55,371 nucleotides of DNA from Candidatus Halobonum tyrrellensis G22 (GTDB lineage Archaea; Halobacteriota; Halobacteria; Halobacteriales; Haloferacaceae), in contig NZ_ASGZ01000059.1 of the NCBI RefSeq assembly GCF_000495475.1, positions 1 to 55,371 of the forward strand, given 5' to 3'. Positions 24,556 through 33,703 of this stretch are shown here, in pieces. The notes beneath the pieces are model-generated. The model had not been told where the DNA came from. It made no database searches and saw only the letters and a program-made list of their open reading frames with translations. The translations under genes were made by a program, and so were the position numbers. Each line of letters starts with the position of its first letter. Positions within the stretch are counted from its first letter, which is position 1.

Positions 24556-25725
24556 TCAGCCCGACAGCGTCTCGACGGTGAGGCCGTCGCCGATGTCGAA
24601 CGCGTACACGCCGGGGTCGATGTCGGTCGCCGCGCGGTACTCGTCGGCGACGCGTTCGCCCACCCGCGTCGCGGTGCCCGGCGCGACCAACGCCACCACG
24701 CTCCCGCCCCAGCCGCCGCCGACCATCCGGGCGCCGTACACCCCCTCGCAGTCGTCGAGGATGTCGACGACCGTGTCGAGTTCCGCACAGCTCACCTCGT
24801 AGTCGTCCGTGAGGCTGCGGTGGGACTCGCGGACCAGCGCGCCGACCCGCTCGACGTCGTCGGCCGCGAGCGCCTCCGCGGCCTCCTTCACCCGTCGGAT
24901 CTCCGTTGTGACGTGTCTCGCCCGGCGGTCGAGCGGCGGGTCGAGGTGTTCGCGGTTCGCCTCCACGTCCTCGGGGGTCACGTCGCGGAGCGAGCGCACC
25001 CGCTTGCCCGTCTCCGCGTCGAGGATCGCGGTCGCCTCGTGACACTCGCGGACCCGCTCGTTGTACCCCGAGTCGATCAGCTCGTGTTTGACGTTCGTGT
25101 CGACCAACAGCAGGCTGGCCGTCCCGGTATCGAACGGGATGGTCTCGACGTCGCGCGACCGACAGTCGATCCGGAGCGCGTGACCCGCGCGGCCCAGCGC
25201 GCTGGCGAACTGGTCCATGATCCCACAGGACATCCCCACCTCCTGGTTCTCCGCGCGCCAACAGACGTCCGCGAGCGTCTCGCGGCTCAGCCCCAACTCG
25301 TGGACGGAGTCGAGCGCGCCCGCGACGGCGACTTCGAGCGCCGCCGACGAGGAGACGCCCGCGCCGAGGATCATGTCGCCGCCGACGGCGAGGTCCGCCC
25401 CGACGGGTCGGTCCACCTCGTCGGAGAGGGTGGTCGCCGTCCCGACCACGTAGGCGGCCCAGCCGTCGACCGCGTCGCCGACCGACGCCTCGACGCTCTC
25501 GTCCATCCGCGCCGAGTAGGCGCGGACGACGCCGTCGTCGCGCGGCCGGGCGGCGACCACCGTCGTGCGGTCGATGGCGACCGGCAGCACCACCCCGCCG
25601 CTGTAGTCGACGTGCCCGCCGACGAGGTTCACCCGCCCCGGCGCGCGCGACCGGACGGCCGGCTCCGCCCCGTAGCGCGCCTCGAACGTCTCCGCGACGG
25701 CCCGACCGTCGTCGTGTGTCGTCAT
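24556..25725 (-). CDS. galK: galactokinase-like GHMP kinase
   Basis: The 389-residue GHMP kinase has GRVNLVGGHVDYSGGVVLP (residues 30-48), GAGVSSSAALEVAVAGAL (P-loop-like, 121-138), MSCGIMDQF with catalytic Asp171, and GARMVGGGWGGSVVALV near the C-terminus. Overall order and length match galactokinase. The sugar-binding signature GEHTD is GGHVD here (Gly37 for Glu, Val39 for Thr), removing a residue that contacts the sugar in known GalK enzymes, so the substrate may differ. ATG 25725 starts the family N-terminus. Any longer frame reading is spurious. Confidence 0.85.
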   Translation of the reverse strand: MTTHDDGRAVAETFEARYGAEPAVRSRAPGRVNLVGGHVDYSGGVVLPVAIDRTTVVAARPRDDGVVRAYSARMDESVEASVGDAVDGWAAYVVGTATTLSDEVDRPVGADLAVGGDMILGAGVSSSAALEVAVAGALDSVHELGLSRETLADVCWRAENQEVGMSCGIMDQFASALGRAGHALRIDCRSRDVETIPFDTGTASLLLVDTNVKHELIDSGYNERVRECHEATAILDAETGKRVRSLRDVTPEDVEANREHLDPPLDRRARHVTTEIRRVKEAAEALAADDVERVGALVRESHRSLTDDYEVSCAELDTVVDILDDCEGVYGARMVGGGWGGSVVALVAPGTATRVGERVADEYRAATDIDPGVYAFDIGDGLTVETLSG

Positions 25726-25860
25726 CGTGACTCTCGGAGCGTTCGCCGACGAGCCCCTTGAATCCCTCCCCGGGGGACGCAGGGTCGCTCGGGCTCCCCG
25801 GCGCCGTCGGCCGCGGAGGCACCACAACGTTATTGTCGCTCGATCCGCTCGTACCCGCCG

Positions 25861-26409
25861 ATGACAGCGGCGTCCGTCCGTTCTACCGTGCTCCGGCGGC
25901 TCCGTCAGCGGCTCGGTCCCCGGCTCGACCGACTCGCGAAGACCGTCGGCAACCCGACTACGCAGGTGTACCCGTCCGAGTACGTCGGAACCGTCGGTCG
26001 ACCGATCGCGGAGCTCGAAGCCGCCCTCTCGAAAGGGGGGTTCGCGTGGGACCCGGTGAGTGCGTACCACTACACGCCTGCGGGGAGCAGCGCCGACGGG
26101 AGTTGGGTGTACCGGTCCGGCCCGTTCGGCGACCGACAGCTCCACGTCGTCCTGTTCGCGCCCGACGCCGACCGCACCGACGTGTACGCCCACGACGAGT
26201 TCAACTGGCTCCGCCACCCGGTCGAGCACGCCCGAGAGGAGGATATCCGGCGAGAGCAGGGGAGCGCGGAGGCGCGACGCTGGCTCGACGCGCGCGGTAT
26301 CGAGTACGAGCGCGACTCGCGAGCGCGCCGCCGACTCAAACACGCGATCGAACGGGTTCGCGCCCGCGTCGGCGACCGGGTCGGCGAACGCAGGGAGTCA
26401 ACCGAGTAG
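25861..26409 (+). CDS. haloarchaeal protein of unknown function
   Basis: The 182-residue protein has a basic N-terminus (VRSTVLRRLRQRLGPRLDRL), a middle beta-rich section (YVGTVGRPIAELEAALSKGG, SWVYRSGPFGDRQLHVVLFA, VYAHDEFNWLRHP) and a charged helical tail. The middle reads like a small soluble domain. No family or catalytic residues are recognised. It is divergent from the galactokinase-like gene and convergent with the MBL hydrolase. Confidence 0.75.
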   Translation: MTAASVRSTVLRRLRQRLGPRLDRLAKTVGNPTTQVYPSEYVGTVGRPIAELEAALSKGGFAWDPVSAYHYTPAGSSADGSWVYRSGPFGDRQLHVVLFAPDADRTDVYAHDEFNWLRHPVEHAREEDIRREQGSAEARRWLDARGIEYERDSRARRRLKHAIERVRARVGDRVGERRESTE

Positions 26410-26463
26410 CGCCGTCCCGACGAGACGGCGGGTCGCGCCGCCGGGGTCGTCCCGTACGGCGGC

Positions 26464-27429
26464 CTACCGCCGCTCGGCGGGCGAACCGAGCGCGTACGCC
26501 TCGCCGCGGTCGAGGTACGCGACGCGGTCGTCGAGCCCCGCCGCCGAGACGGCGTCTCGGAACGCCGAGAGCGGCGACCGGAACACGTCGTAGTCGTCGT
26601 AGTGGATCGGGATCGAGACGTCGGCGTCGAACAGGCGGACCGCGTCGACCCCCTGGTCGGCGTCCATCGTCAGGAGGACGCCCACGACTTCGGTCCCGCC
26701 GAGGTGGAGGAGCGCGAGGTCGATGTCGGGGTAGCGCTCGGGCACCTCCTCCACCTCGTCGTACAGCAGGGTGTCGCCCGAGACGTAGATCCGGAGGCTC
26801 GCCTCGCGGCCGCCGCCGCCGACCGCGCGGCCGCCGTCGCCGTCGGGGTAGAACTCCAGGACGCTCCCCATCACCTCCGGGAGCGCCTCCGCGACCACGG
26901 GCGGGCCGTGTCTGCCCGGCGTCGCGGTCACGTCGAGGGTGGCGTCGCCCTTCCGGACGGTGAACGTCTCCCACGTGTCGAGCGGGTACGTCTCGGTGAA
27001 CCCCTTCGCGTCGAGTTCCTCGGCGGCGTGGTGGGTGGTCACGATGGGGAGGTCGTCGTCGAGTTCCTCCTGTACGCGGTGGTCGAAGTGGTCGCCGTGG
27101 TAGTGCGACAGCAGGACGAAGTCCACGTCGGGCAGTTCGTCGAGGTCGAGCGCCGGGTCGGTCCGTCGCTCGGCGCTCAGCCCGTAGCCGAGGTGGGCGT
27201 GGTCGCCCGCGTGGAGGAAGTTGGGGTCGGTCAGGATCGTAAAGCCCGCGTACCGGACGACCACGGTGGCGGTCCCGACGAAGAACACCGACCCGCGCTC
27301 GGGGGTCGCGTCCCCGTCGGTTCCCGTTTCGGGTTCCGTTCCGGCGTCGGGGTCGGTTTCGGTCTCCGCGTCGACGCTCGCGTCGGTCCCGGCGTCCGTG
27401 TCGCCGCCGCCCGTCAGGAAATCGAACAC
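26464..27429 (-). CDS. metallo-beta-lactamase-fold hydrolase
   Basis: The 321-residue protein begins at GTG. After an acidic low-complexity leader (about residues 8-45) it has an MBL fold of the UlaG/DUF-like type: FFVGTATVVVRYAGFTILTDP, LLSHYHGDHFD (the H-x-H-x-D-H zinc motif, about 108-118), TPGRHGP, YVSGDTLLYDE and PIHYDDYDVFRSPL. It probably hydrolyses a phosphoester or lactone in the cytoplasm. The acidic Asp/Glu/Thr leader is likely a haloadaptive tail. Confidence 0.9.
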   Translation of the reverse strand: MFDFLTGGGDTDAGTDASVDAETETDPDAGTEPETGTDGDATPERGSVFFVGTATVVVRYAGFTILTDPNFLHAGDHAHLGYGLSAERRTDPALDLDELPDVDFVLLSHYHGDHFDHRVQEELDDDLPIVTTHHAAEELDAKGFTETYPLDTWETFTVRKGDATLDVTATPGRHGPPVVAEALPEVMGSVLEFYPDGDGGRAVGGGGREASLRIYVSGDTLLYDEVEEVPERYPDIDLALLHLGGTEVVGVLLTMDADQGVDAVRLFDADVSIPIHYDDYDVFRSPLSAFRDAVSAAGLDDRVAYLDRGEAYALGSPAERR

Positions 27430-27501
27430 GGTACCGCACGCGCACCGAACGCCCCAAAGTCCCCTCCCTGCGCTCTCCGGGCGGCGACTGACCCCGGCCG
27501 C

Positions 27502-28143
27502 CTACTCCCCGAACGGGTCGGCAACCGCCTCGGCTATCGGCACCTCGCCCGAGAGGAGTTCGAACGTCTCCCCGTGGGTCGCCTCGGCGCCGAGCGTCTC
27601 CACGAGCACCGCCGCCACGTCCGGACGCGGGATGTCGCCGCTCGTCGCGTCGAGGTCAGCGCCGGTCCGGACCCGGCCGGTGCCCGGTTCGTTCGTCAAC
27701 TCCCCGGGGCGGACGACCGTGTACGTGAGGTCGCTCTCCCGGAGGTAGTCGTCGGCCTCCGATTTGGCCTCCAGGTACTCCTCGAGCGCGTCGGGTCCCG
27801 CTTCGGGGGTGTCCGCGCCGATTGCGCTCAGCATGACGAACCGGTCGGCGCCCGCGTCCTCGCAGGCGTCGACCAGGTTCACGGCCCCGTCGCGGTCGAC
27901 GCCCCACACGTCGTCGCCGCCCGACCCCGCGGCGAACACCGCGGCGTCACACCCCTCGACCGCCTCCCGCACCTCGTCTTCGCGGGTCAGGTCCGCGACG
28001 ACCGGGTCGATCCCGAGCGCCTCCACCTCGGACGCCTGCCCCTCGTCGCGGACCATCCCCCGCGCGTCGTGGTCGCTCTCGCCGAGCAGTCGCGCGGCGT
28101 GCTGTCCGACCTGTCCGTGAGCGCCCGCTAGGAGTACATGCAC
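27502..28143 (-). CDS. NAD(P)-binding protein, atypical SDR (SDR_a5-like)
   Basis: The 213-residue protein has a Rossmann start VHVLLAGAHGQVGQHAARLL (Gly-x-x-Gly-x-x-Gly). DLTREDEVREAVEGCDAAVF, a FVMLSAIGAD strand and YTVVRPGELTNEPGTG follow. This is the pattern of NmrA/SDR_a5 nucleotide-binding proteins, often redox sensors or epimerase-like enzymes. No Tyr-x-x-x-Lys active site is obvious (YLEAKSEADDYL offers YLEAK). The GTG at 28143 begins the strand directly. It is divergent from the sulfatase-like gene. Confidence 0.87.
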   Translation of the reverse strand: MHVLLAGAHGQVGQHAARLLGESDHDARGMVRDEGQASEVEALGIDPVVADLTREDEVREAVEGCDAAVFAAGSGGDDVWGVDRDGAVNLVDACEDAGADRFVMLSAIGADTPEAGPDALEEYLEAKSEADDYLRESDLTYTVVRPGELTNEPGTGRVRTGADLDATSGDIPRPDVAAVLVETLGAEATHGETFELLSGEVPIAEAVADPFGE

Positions 28144-28346
28144 GGCCGGGCTACGGGCGTGACGCCGAAGAGCGTGACGCCCGCGGACGGTCGGCCGCGG
28201 TCGCCGACGCGTCCCACGGCGACCCCCCGTGCCGTCCGTGCCGCGTCGCCGACGTGACGTGTAGTTTACCGACCGGATGCCACATAATATACCGACCACG
28301 TGCTCGCAAGCACCGACGCCATACCGGCCACCGCCGAAGGGACGGT

Positions 28347-29822
28347 GTGTCCCGCCCGAACGTCCTGCTCGTCGTCATGGACACGACTCGACACGCCAAC
28401 ACGCTCGCGGACGGCACGTTCGAGTCGCTCCCCGCGCTCGCCCGACTCGCGTCCGAAGGAACCGTGTTCGACGGTGCGGTCACGACGGCGCCGTGGACGC
28501 TCCCCGCCCACGCCGCGATGTTCAGCGGCCAGTACACCACCGACCACGGCACCCACGGCGGGACCCAGTACTTCGACCCGGACCGCGCACCCCTCGCGCG
28601 GCGGGTGCGCGACGCGGGCTACCGGACCGCCGCGGTGTCGAACAACACGTGGGTGACCCCCGAGTTCGGCTTCGCCGACGGGTTCGACGACTTCTACACC
28701 CGGAGCGAGCCGTTCCCGTCGGGCGACGACCCCGCGGCCGCCCGCGAGGCGGTCCGGACGGACCCGCTCGGCGCCCTCCGCGACGCGGTGGCCGACGGCA
28801 CCGCCGCGTCGACGGCGGGCAACCTGCTGTACGACCGGTTCCTCCGCGACCGGGGCGACGACGGCGCGCGCCTCTCCAACTGGCGGATCGGCCGGTGGCT
28901 CGACGCCCACGACGGCGACGAGCCGTTCTTCCTGTTCGCCAACTACATCGAACCCCACCTGCCGTACACGCCGCCCGCGGAGTTCCTCCCGCCGGGGTTC
29001 GACTCCGGGGTCGCGGAGCGAGTCGCACAGGACCCCTGGGCGTTCCTGATGGGCGAGACCGATATCGGAGAGCGAGGGTTCGAGACGCTCGAAGCGCTCT
29101 ACGAGGCGGAACTCCGCTACCTCGACGCCCGGCTGGGCGACCTGTTCGACCGCCTGCGCGCCGACGGGACGTTCGACGAGACGGCGATAGTCGTCGTCGG
29201 CGACCACGGCGAGAACGTCGGCGACCACGGCCTGATGGACCACCAGTTCTCGCTGCACGACACGCTGTTGCGCGTGCCGCTGGTGGTCAAGCCGCCCGCG
29301 GGGACGGGACCGACGGTCGGGTCGGTGTCGGCGCCCGTCGAGACCCGCGACGTGTTCCCGACGCTGCTCGAACTCGCGGGCGCGGACGCGCCGACCCATC
29401 CGACGGTGTCCGACCGGAGCCTCCTCGAGTCGGTGTGCGGCCGCGCCGACGCCCACCGCGAACACGCCGTCTCGGAGTACCTCCACCCCCGGCCGTCGCC
29501 CGAGACGCTCCGCGAGCGGTTCCCCGACTCCGACGTCGACGTCGACCGGTACGACCGGTCGCTCCGGTGTATCCGGACGCCCCGGTGGAAGTACGTCCAG
29601 GCGACCGACGGCCGCGAGCAACTGTACGACGTCGCGGCCGACCCCGACGAGACCGCGAACCTGGCCGACGACCGCCCGCGGGTCCGCGACCGACTCCGGC
29701 GGACGCTCCGGGCCGAACGCGGGCGGTTCGACCGACCGGCCGAACCGGCCGACGACGGGACGGACCGCCACGAACCGCCGGCGGGGACCGAGCGCCGACT
29801 CGACGCGCTCGGGTACATCTGA
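28347..29822 (+). CDS. sulfatase-like hydrolase/transferase without the formylglycine cysteine
   Basis: The 491-residue protein of the alkaline-phosphatase/sulfatase superfamily has PNVLLVVMDTTR (metal Asp12), a nucleophile loop APWTLPAHAAMFSG, NYIEPHLPY, VVVGDHGENVGDHGLMDHQ (metal Asp/His) and IRTPRWKYVQ. The sulfatase signature Cys/Ser-x-Pro-x-Arg reads Thr51-Leu-Pro-Ala-His, so Thr51 takes the nucleophile place, as in phosphoethanolamine or glycerol-phosphate transferases. No signal peptide is seen. GTG 28347 fits the family start, with AATATA about 60 bases upstream. Confidence 0.85.
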   Translation: MSRPNVLLVVMDTTRHANTLADGTFESLPALARLASEGTVFDGAVTTAPWTLPAHAAMFSGQYTTDHGTHGGTQYFDPDRAPLARRVRDAGYRTAAVSNNTWVTPEFGFADGFDDFYTRSEPFPSGDDPAAAREAVRTDPLGALRDAVADGTAASTAGNLLYDRFLRDRGDDGARLSNWRIGRWLDAHDGDEPFFLFANYIEPHLPYTPPAEFLPPGFDSGVAERVAQDPWAFLMGETDIGERGFETLEALYEAELRYLDARLGDLFDRLRADGTFDETAIVVVGDHGENVGDHGLMDHQFSLHDTLLRVPLVVKPPAGTGPTVGSVSAPVETRDVFPTLLELAGADAPTHPTVSDRSLLESVCGRADAHREHAVSEYLHPRPSPETLRERFPDSDVDVDRYDRSLRCIRTPRWKYVQATDGREQLYDVAADPDETANLADDRPRVRDRLRRTLRAERGRFDRPAEPADDGTDRHEPPAGTERRLDALGYI

Positions 29823-29961
29823 CCCCGCGGGCGCGTACCGGGAGCCCGACTTCCGCCGGCGAACTGTCGCCGAAGAACCACGAACGCCCGCCCTCGGGGC
29901 GATTCTGGTCAATACCGCTTTTAGAGTAAATACTTTCGACGCGCGCGACGGGGATCGGAGC

Positions 29962-31029
29962 GTGAACGAGATCGATCTCGACGGACTCGTCGAACGCGAC
30001 TGGGAGGAGGAGACCGACGCCGACCCGGTCAGGTTCGCCATGGTGGGACTCGGCTGGTGGACGCGCGAACAGGCCATCCCGGCGGTCGAGGCGTCCGACT
30101 ACGCCGAGACGACGGTGCTGGTCACGGGGTCGCCCGAGAAGGCCGACGACGTCGCCGCCGACGTGGCGTCGGTGACGGCGACGCTCACGTACGAGGAGTA
30201 CGCCGACGGCGACGCCGTCGACGAGTACGACGCGGTGTACGTCTGTACGCCCAACGCGCTCCACCACGACCACGTCCGGGCCGCCGCCGACCTGGGGAAG
30301 GCGGTGCTGTGTGAGAAGCCGCTCGAAGCCAGCGTCGAGGAGGCGGAGGCGCTCGTCGACACCTGCGAGACGGCGGACGTACCGCTGATGGTCGCCTACC
30401 GCGTCACCACCGGGCCGGCGGCCCGACGCGCGCGCGACCTGATCGACGGCGGCGCCATCGGCGACGTGGTGAGCGTCGTCGGGCACATGTCGGACACGGT
30501 GCTCGACTCGGTCGGTCCCGACTCCTGGCGGCTCGACCCCGAGCTGTCGGGCGGGACGACGCTCAACGACATCGGCATCTACCCGCTCAACGCCACCCGG
30601 TTCGTCCTCGGCGAGGACCCCCGGGCGGTCCACGCGACCACGACCAGCGCCCACGAGGCGTTCGACGGCGTCGACGAACACGGCGCGTTCACCCTGGAGT
30701 TCTCCGAGTCGCTTCTGGGGTCGTACACGGTGAGCCACTCGGCGGACGTGAGGTCGAGCCTCCGGTTCGTCGGCACCGAGGGCGAACTCACGGTCGAGGG
30801 GATATTCTTCCCGGGCACCCAGAAGGTGCTCCGGCTGTCCCGCGGCGGGACCGAGTCGGAGTTCCGCCCGCCCAGCCCCGACCAGATGCGCGAGGAGTTC
30901 GACTACTTCGCCAACCACCTCCAGCGTGGCGCGGCGGTCGAGCCCGACGGCGCGATGGGCGTGACCGACATGCGGGTCGTCGAGGCGCTCTACGAGTCCG
31001 CCGAGTCCGGCGAGCGGGTCGAACTGTAG
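29962..31029 (+). CDS. Gfo/Idh/MocA dehydrogenase, D-xylose 1-dehydrogenase (Gfo6)-like
   Basis: The 355-residue oxidoreductase has VRFAMVGLGWWTREQAIP (Rossmann, about 23-40), AVYVCTPNALHHDHV, CEKPLEA with catalytic Lys119, and a C-terminal GTEGELTVEGIFFPGTQ. The ERDW...FAMVGLGWWTREQAIPAV start is very close to what I remember of haloarchaeal Gfo6 (NADP-dependent xylose dehydrogenase). No other xylose-pathway genes are in the window, so the assignment is by family only. The GTG start follows AT-rich sequence (TTTTAGAGTAAATACTTTCG). Confidence 0.82.
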   Translation: MNEIDLDGLVERDWEEETDADPVRFAMVGLGWWTREQAIPAVEASDYAETTVLVTGSPEKADDVAADVASVTATLTYEEYADGDAVDEYDAVYVCTPNALHHDHVRAAADLGKAVLCEKPLEASVEEAEALVDTCETADVPLMVAYRVTTGPAARRARDLIDGGAIGDVVSVVGHMSDTVLDSVGPDSWRLDPELSGGTTLNDIGIYPLNATRFVLGEDPRAVHATTTSAHEAFDGVDEHGAFTLEFSESLLGSYTVSHSADVRSSLRFVGTEGELTVEGIFFPGTQKVLRLSRGGTESEFRPPSPDQMREEFDYFANHLQRGAAVEPDGAMGVTDMRVVEALYESAESGERVEL

Positions 31030-31210
31030 CTGGCGGGTTCGACGGGGCTCCCCACGTCGGGGTTCCCGAACGGTCGCTCGCGGCGCGGAGCCGACGGAAC
31101 GGACGGCCGAACGCTCGCGGGAGCTTCGGTCGGCGGTCGTCGCGCGACCGGACGGGTCACTGGAGGGATACGAAAGGCTTATGCTGACGAGCGGCGTCCG
31201 TTCGGGTGCA

Positions 31211-31405
31211 ATGGCAACCGGTACGGTCGACTTCTTCAACGACACTGGCGGTTACGGTTTCATCTCCACCGAGGATTCGGACGACGACGTGTTCTTCCAC
31301 ATGGAAGACGTCGGCGGCGAGGACCTCACGGAAGGGACGGAGCTCGAATTCGACATCGAACAGGCCCCCAAGGGTCCCCGCGCGACGAACGTCACGCGCG
31401 TTTAA
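31211..31405 (+). CDS. cold-shock-domain protein (CspA-like)
   Basis: The 64-residue single CSD is complete: TGTVDFFNDTGGYGFISTED (RNP-1-like) and DDVFFHMEDVGG (RNP-2-like), ending RATNVTRV. It binds single-stranded nucleic acid and acts as an RNA chaperone. ATG 31211 is preferred over one ten codons earlier because TTATGC at about 31178 places a leaderless start here. A hairpin and T-rich stretch follow. Confidence 0.93.
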   Translation: MATGTVDFFNDTGGYGFISTEDSDDDVFFHMEDVGGEDLTEGTELEFDIEQAPKGPRATNVTRV

Positions 31406-31417
31406 TTACGGCACTCC

Positions 31418-31435
31418 GCGCCGCTCCGGCGGCGC
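31418..31435 (+). terminator. hairpin after the cold-shock gene
   Basis: GCGCCGC / GCGGCGC (7-bp perfect stem, loop TCCG) lies 12 bases after the stop. TTTCTTT follows about 12 bases later. Confidence 0.5.
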
Positions 31436-31555
31436 ACGACTGCCGGTTTCTTTCGACGCTACGCCCCCGAGCGGTCGCGCCGTCCCGCGCCGGGCGACGA
31501 ACGACGAAGCGACGAGGCGGGGAGGTTTTTCCCCGCGCCGGTCGTACCCCCGGGC

Positions 31556-31843
31556 GTGAGCGACAGCGACGACGCGGACGAGTTCGAGCGCGTGCGGTCC
31601 CGCGCGGCCGAGGCGGTCGAAGACGGCGACGCCACGTCGGTGTACGTCGGCCTCGTCGGCGGCGCCGGGGGGAACGAGTACTTCTTCGCGAACGACGTCG
31701 ACGACGCCGAACTCCGGGAGGCGGCCGCCGAACAGCTCGGCATGTTGACTCGGGTGATCGCCGAACAGTCGGACGCGACGGTCGAACAGGTCGCCGACCA
31801 CGCCGTCGAGACGGCCGAGCGGATGGACCTCCGCTCGGAGTGA
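31556..31843 (+). CDS. small acidic haloarchaeal protein, function unknown
   Basis: The 95-residue, strongly acidic protein begins at GTG about 20 bases after a GGAGGTTTTT stretch. YVGLVGGAGGNEYFFAND (about 30-47) is followed by helical repeats ELREAAAEQLGMLTRVI and VEQVADHAVETAERM. It is soluble, with no known motif. The family is not recognised. Confidence 0.75.
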   Translation: MSDSDDADEFERVRSRAAEAVEDGDATSVYVGLVGGAGGNEYFFANDVDDAELREAAAEQLGMLTRVIAEQSDATVEQVADHAVETAERMDLRSE

Positions 31844-31937
31844 ACCGGGGGCGCGAACGGCGACCCCCGCCGGAGCGGACGGAAGCGAGAGCGCGAACGG
31901 GTGCGTGGGCGCGACAAGGAGGGCGGGCGCCCGGCGC

Positions 31938-33599
31938 TCACCCCGACCGGACCGCCCGCGCAGACGGCGGGGCGGAGCCGTCGGACTCGCGGGCCACCTG
32001 TGTCGGCGGGCCTGTGGCCGCGACCGACGCGGGCGTCGTCGCGTCGGCCGTCGCGTTCGGTTCGGTCTCCTGGATCACGTACCGCTGGCCGACCATCGGG
32101 TCGAGCAGGCTGTCGACCGGCGCGTGGTCGTCGCGCAACACCGGCACGCCGTCGGTCGGCGGCGGCGACCGGTAGCTCCGTATCTCCCGACTCAGGTTTA
32201 CGCCGACGTCGCGTCGGTCGTTCCGCGCGAGTAGCTCCGCCTCGGTGAGTCGCGTCGCGTTCTTCGTCGCGACCACCTCGACGTTCTGGACGATCCCGCC
32301 GCCGGCCGTCGGGAAGCCGTACACCTGCGGGAACACCCGCCTCATCGTCCTGTACTCCGCGCGGTAGAACTCCGAGGCCGGACCGGTGGGCGCGGAGATC
32401 AGGTTGGCGAACAGCACGCCGTCGTCGTCGAGGCGGTCGCTCGCGAGCCGCATGAACTCCACGGTGGTGAGCTGGAACGGCACCTTGTCCTTCCGGTAGG
32501 CGTCGAGGACGACCAGGTCGTACGTGCGGTTCGTCTCCCGGAGGAACTGCCGGCCGCCCTCGGTGTAGACGTTCAGCCGGTCGGACTCCTCGAGCGAGAA
32601 GTACTCCTTCGCCGTCGAGACGACCTCGGGGTCTATCTCGGCGACGTCGACGGTGACGTTCGGGTAGTCGCGGACGAACCGCTTGGGACCGGTGAACCCG
32701 CCGCCGCCGACGAACAGGACCCGGTCCACGTCGCCGGTCATCAACAGCGGGAGGTGGAAGTAGCGGGTGTAGTCGAACACGTGGCGGTACGGCTCTTCGA
32801 GGTCCATCGCGCTGTGGCGCTGGCCGTCGAGGTAGAGCGTCCGCGTGTCGACCGAATCGACCACCCGGAGCTCCTGGTAGGGGGTCTGGCTCTCGTGGAC
32901 GACGCGCCCCTCGACGGTGATGCCGGCCGCGCCGCCCGCGAGTGCGACGACCAGCACCGCCGCGACGGCGCCGCTCGCCGCCGCCCGGTCGCGGCCCACG
33001 TCGGGGAGGTAGAGACCGACCGCCGTCGCGACCGACAGCGCGCCGAAGACGAACGCGATCTGGTCGATGCCGAACGCCGGGATGAGCGCGTACGTCGTCG
33101 CGAACGCGCCGACGATGCTGCCGACGGTGCCGAGCGCGTAGACGTGCCCCGACGCCTCGCCGAGGTCCCGCTTGGTCGAGAGTTCCGCGGCGTACGGGCT
33201 GACGAACCCGAGGAGGTACGTCGGCGGGCCGAACAGCAGCGCGACCGCGGGCAGCGACGCGAACCGGCTGGGCAGCGGGAACCCCGCGGTCGACCGGAGC
33301 AGGAGGTCGCCCGCCACCACCAACCCCGCGACGTACGCCGCGGTCAACAGGAACGCACGCGCCATCCGCTCGTTCGTCGCCCGCGCGGCCGCCTGCTTAC
33401 CGCCGCGGTGGTAGCCGTAGCTGAGCGCCGCGAGGAACACGCCGATGATGCTCCCCCACGTGTAGATGCTGCTGCCGAACTGCGGGGCGATCATCCGGCC
33501 GGCGAGGATCTCCAGCCCCATGCTGACCACGCCGGAGACGAACACCGCGGCCTCGGGTTTCGTCGGGCGACGCCACTCGCGCCAGGGGGCCGTGCTCAC
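31938..33599 (-). CDS. membrane-anchored spermidine-synthase-like protein
   Basis: The 553-residue protein has about seven membrane segments in its first 240 residues (FVSGVVSMGLEILAGRMIAP, IIGVFLAALSYGY, GPPTYLLGFVSPYAAEL, VGSIVGAFATTYALIPAFG and others). A polyamine-synthase-type methyltransferase-fold domain follows: HVFDYTRYFHLPLL, VLFVGGGGFTGPKRF, VDVAEIDPEVV and VVLDAYRKDKVPFQLTTVEF. The catalytic Asp region LDAY is present. The substrate is unknown; such fusions are widespread but uncharacterised. GTG start; acidic C-terminal tail. Confidence 0.88.
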   Translation of the reverse strand: MSTAPWREWRRPTKPEAAVFVSGVVSMGLEILAGRMIAPQFGSSIYTWGSIIGVFLAALSYGYHRGGKQAAARATNERMARAFLLTAAYVAGLVVAGDLLLRSTAGFPLPSRFASLPAVALLFGPPTYLLGFVSPYAAELSTKRDLGEASGHVYALGTVGSIVGAFATTYALIPAFGIDQIAFVFGALSVATAVGLYLPDVGRDRAAASGAVAAVLVVALAGGAAGITVEGRVVHESQTPYQELRVVDSVDTRTLYLDGQRHSAMDLEEPYRHVFDYTRYFHLPLLMTGDVDRVLFVGGGGFTGPKRFVRDYPNVTVDVAEIDPEVVSTAKEYFSLEESDRLNVYTEGGRQFLRETNRTYDLVVLDAYRKDKVPFQLTTVEFMRLASDRLDDDGVLFANLISAPTGPASEFYRAEYRTMRRVFPQVYGFPTAGGGIVQNVEVVATKNATRLTEAELLARNDRRDVGVNLSREIRSYRSPPPTDGVPVLRDDHAPVDSLLDPMVGQRYVIQETEPNATADATTPASVAATGPPTQVARESDGSAPPSARAVRSG

Positions 33600-33703
33600 G
33601 ACGCCCCCGACGGGTGCCGCGTACTAAACTGATCTGCGGCCGCCGGTCGCCCCGCTCCCGGCCGCGACTCGTCGTCGCTCGCGCCGTCCGCACCCTCCCG
33701 GGC

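Noticed and set aside
25758-26963. Long plus-strand Arg-rich frame near the 25861 gene
   Set aside because: Extremely Arg/Pro/Gly-rich with no motif; the acidic frame at 25861-26409 and the MBL gene explain the region.
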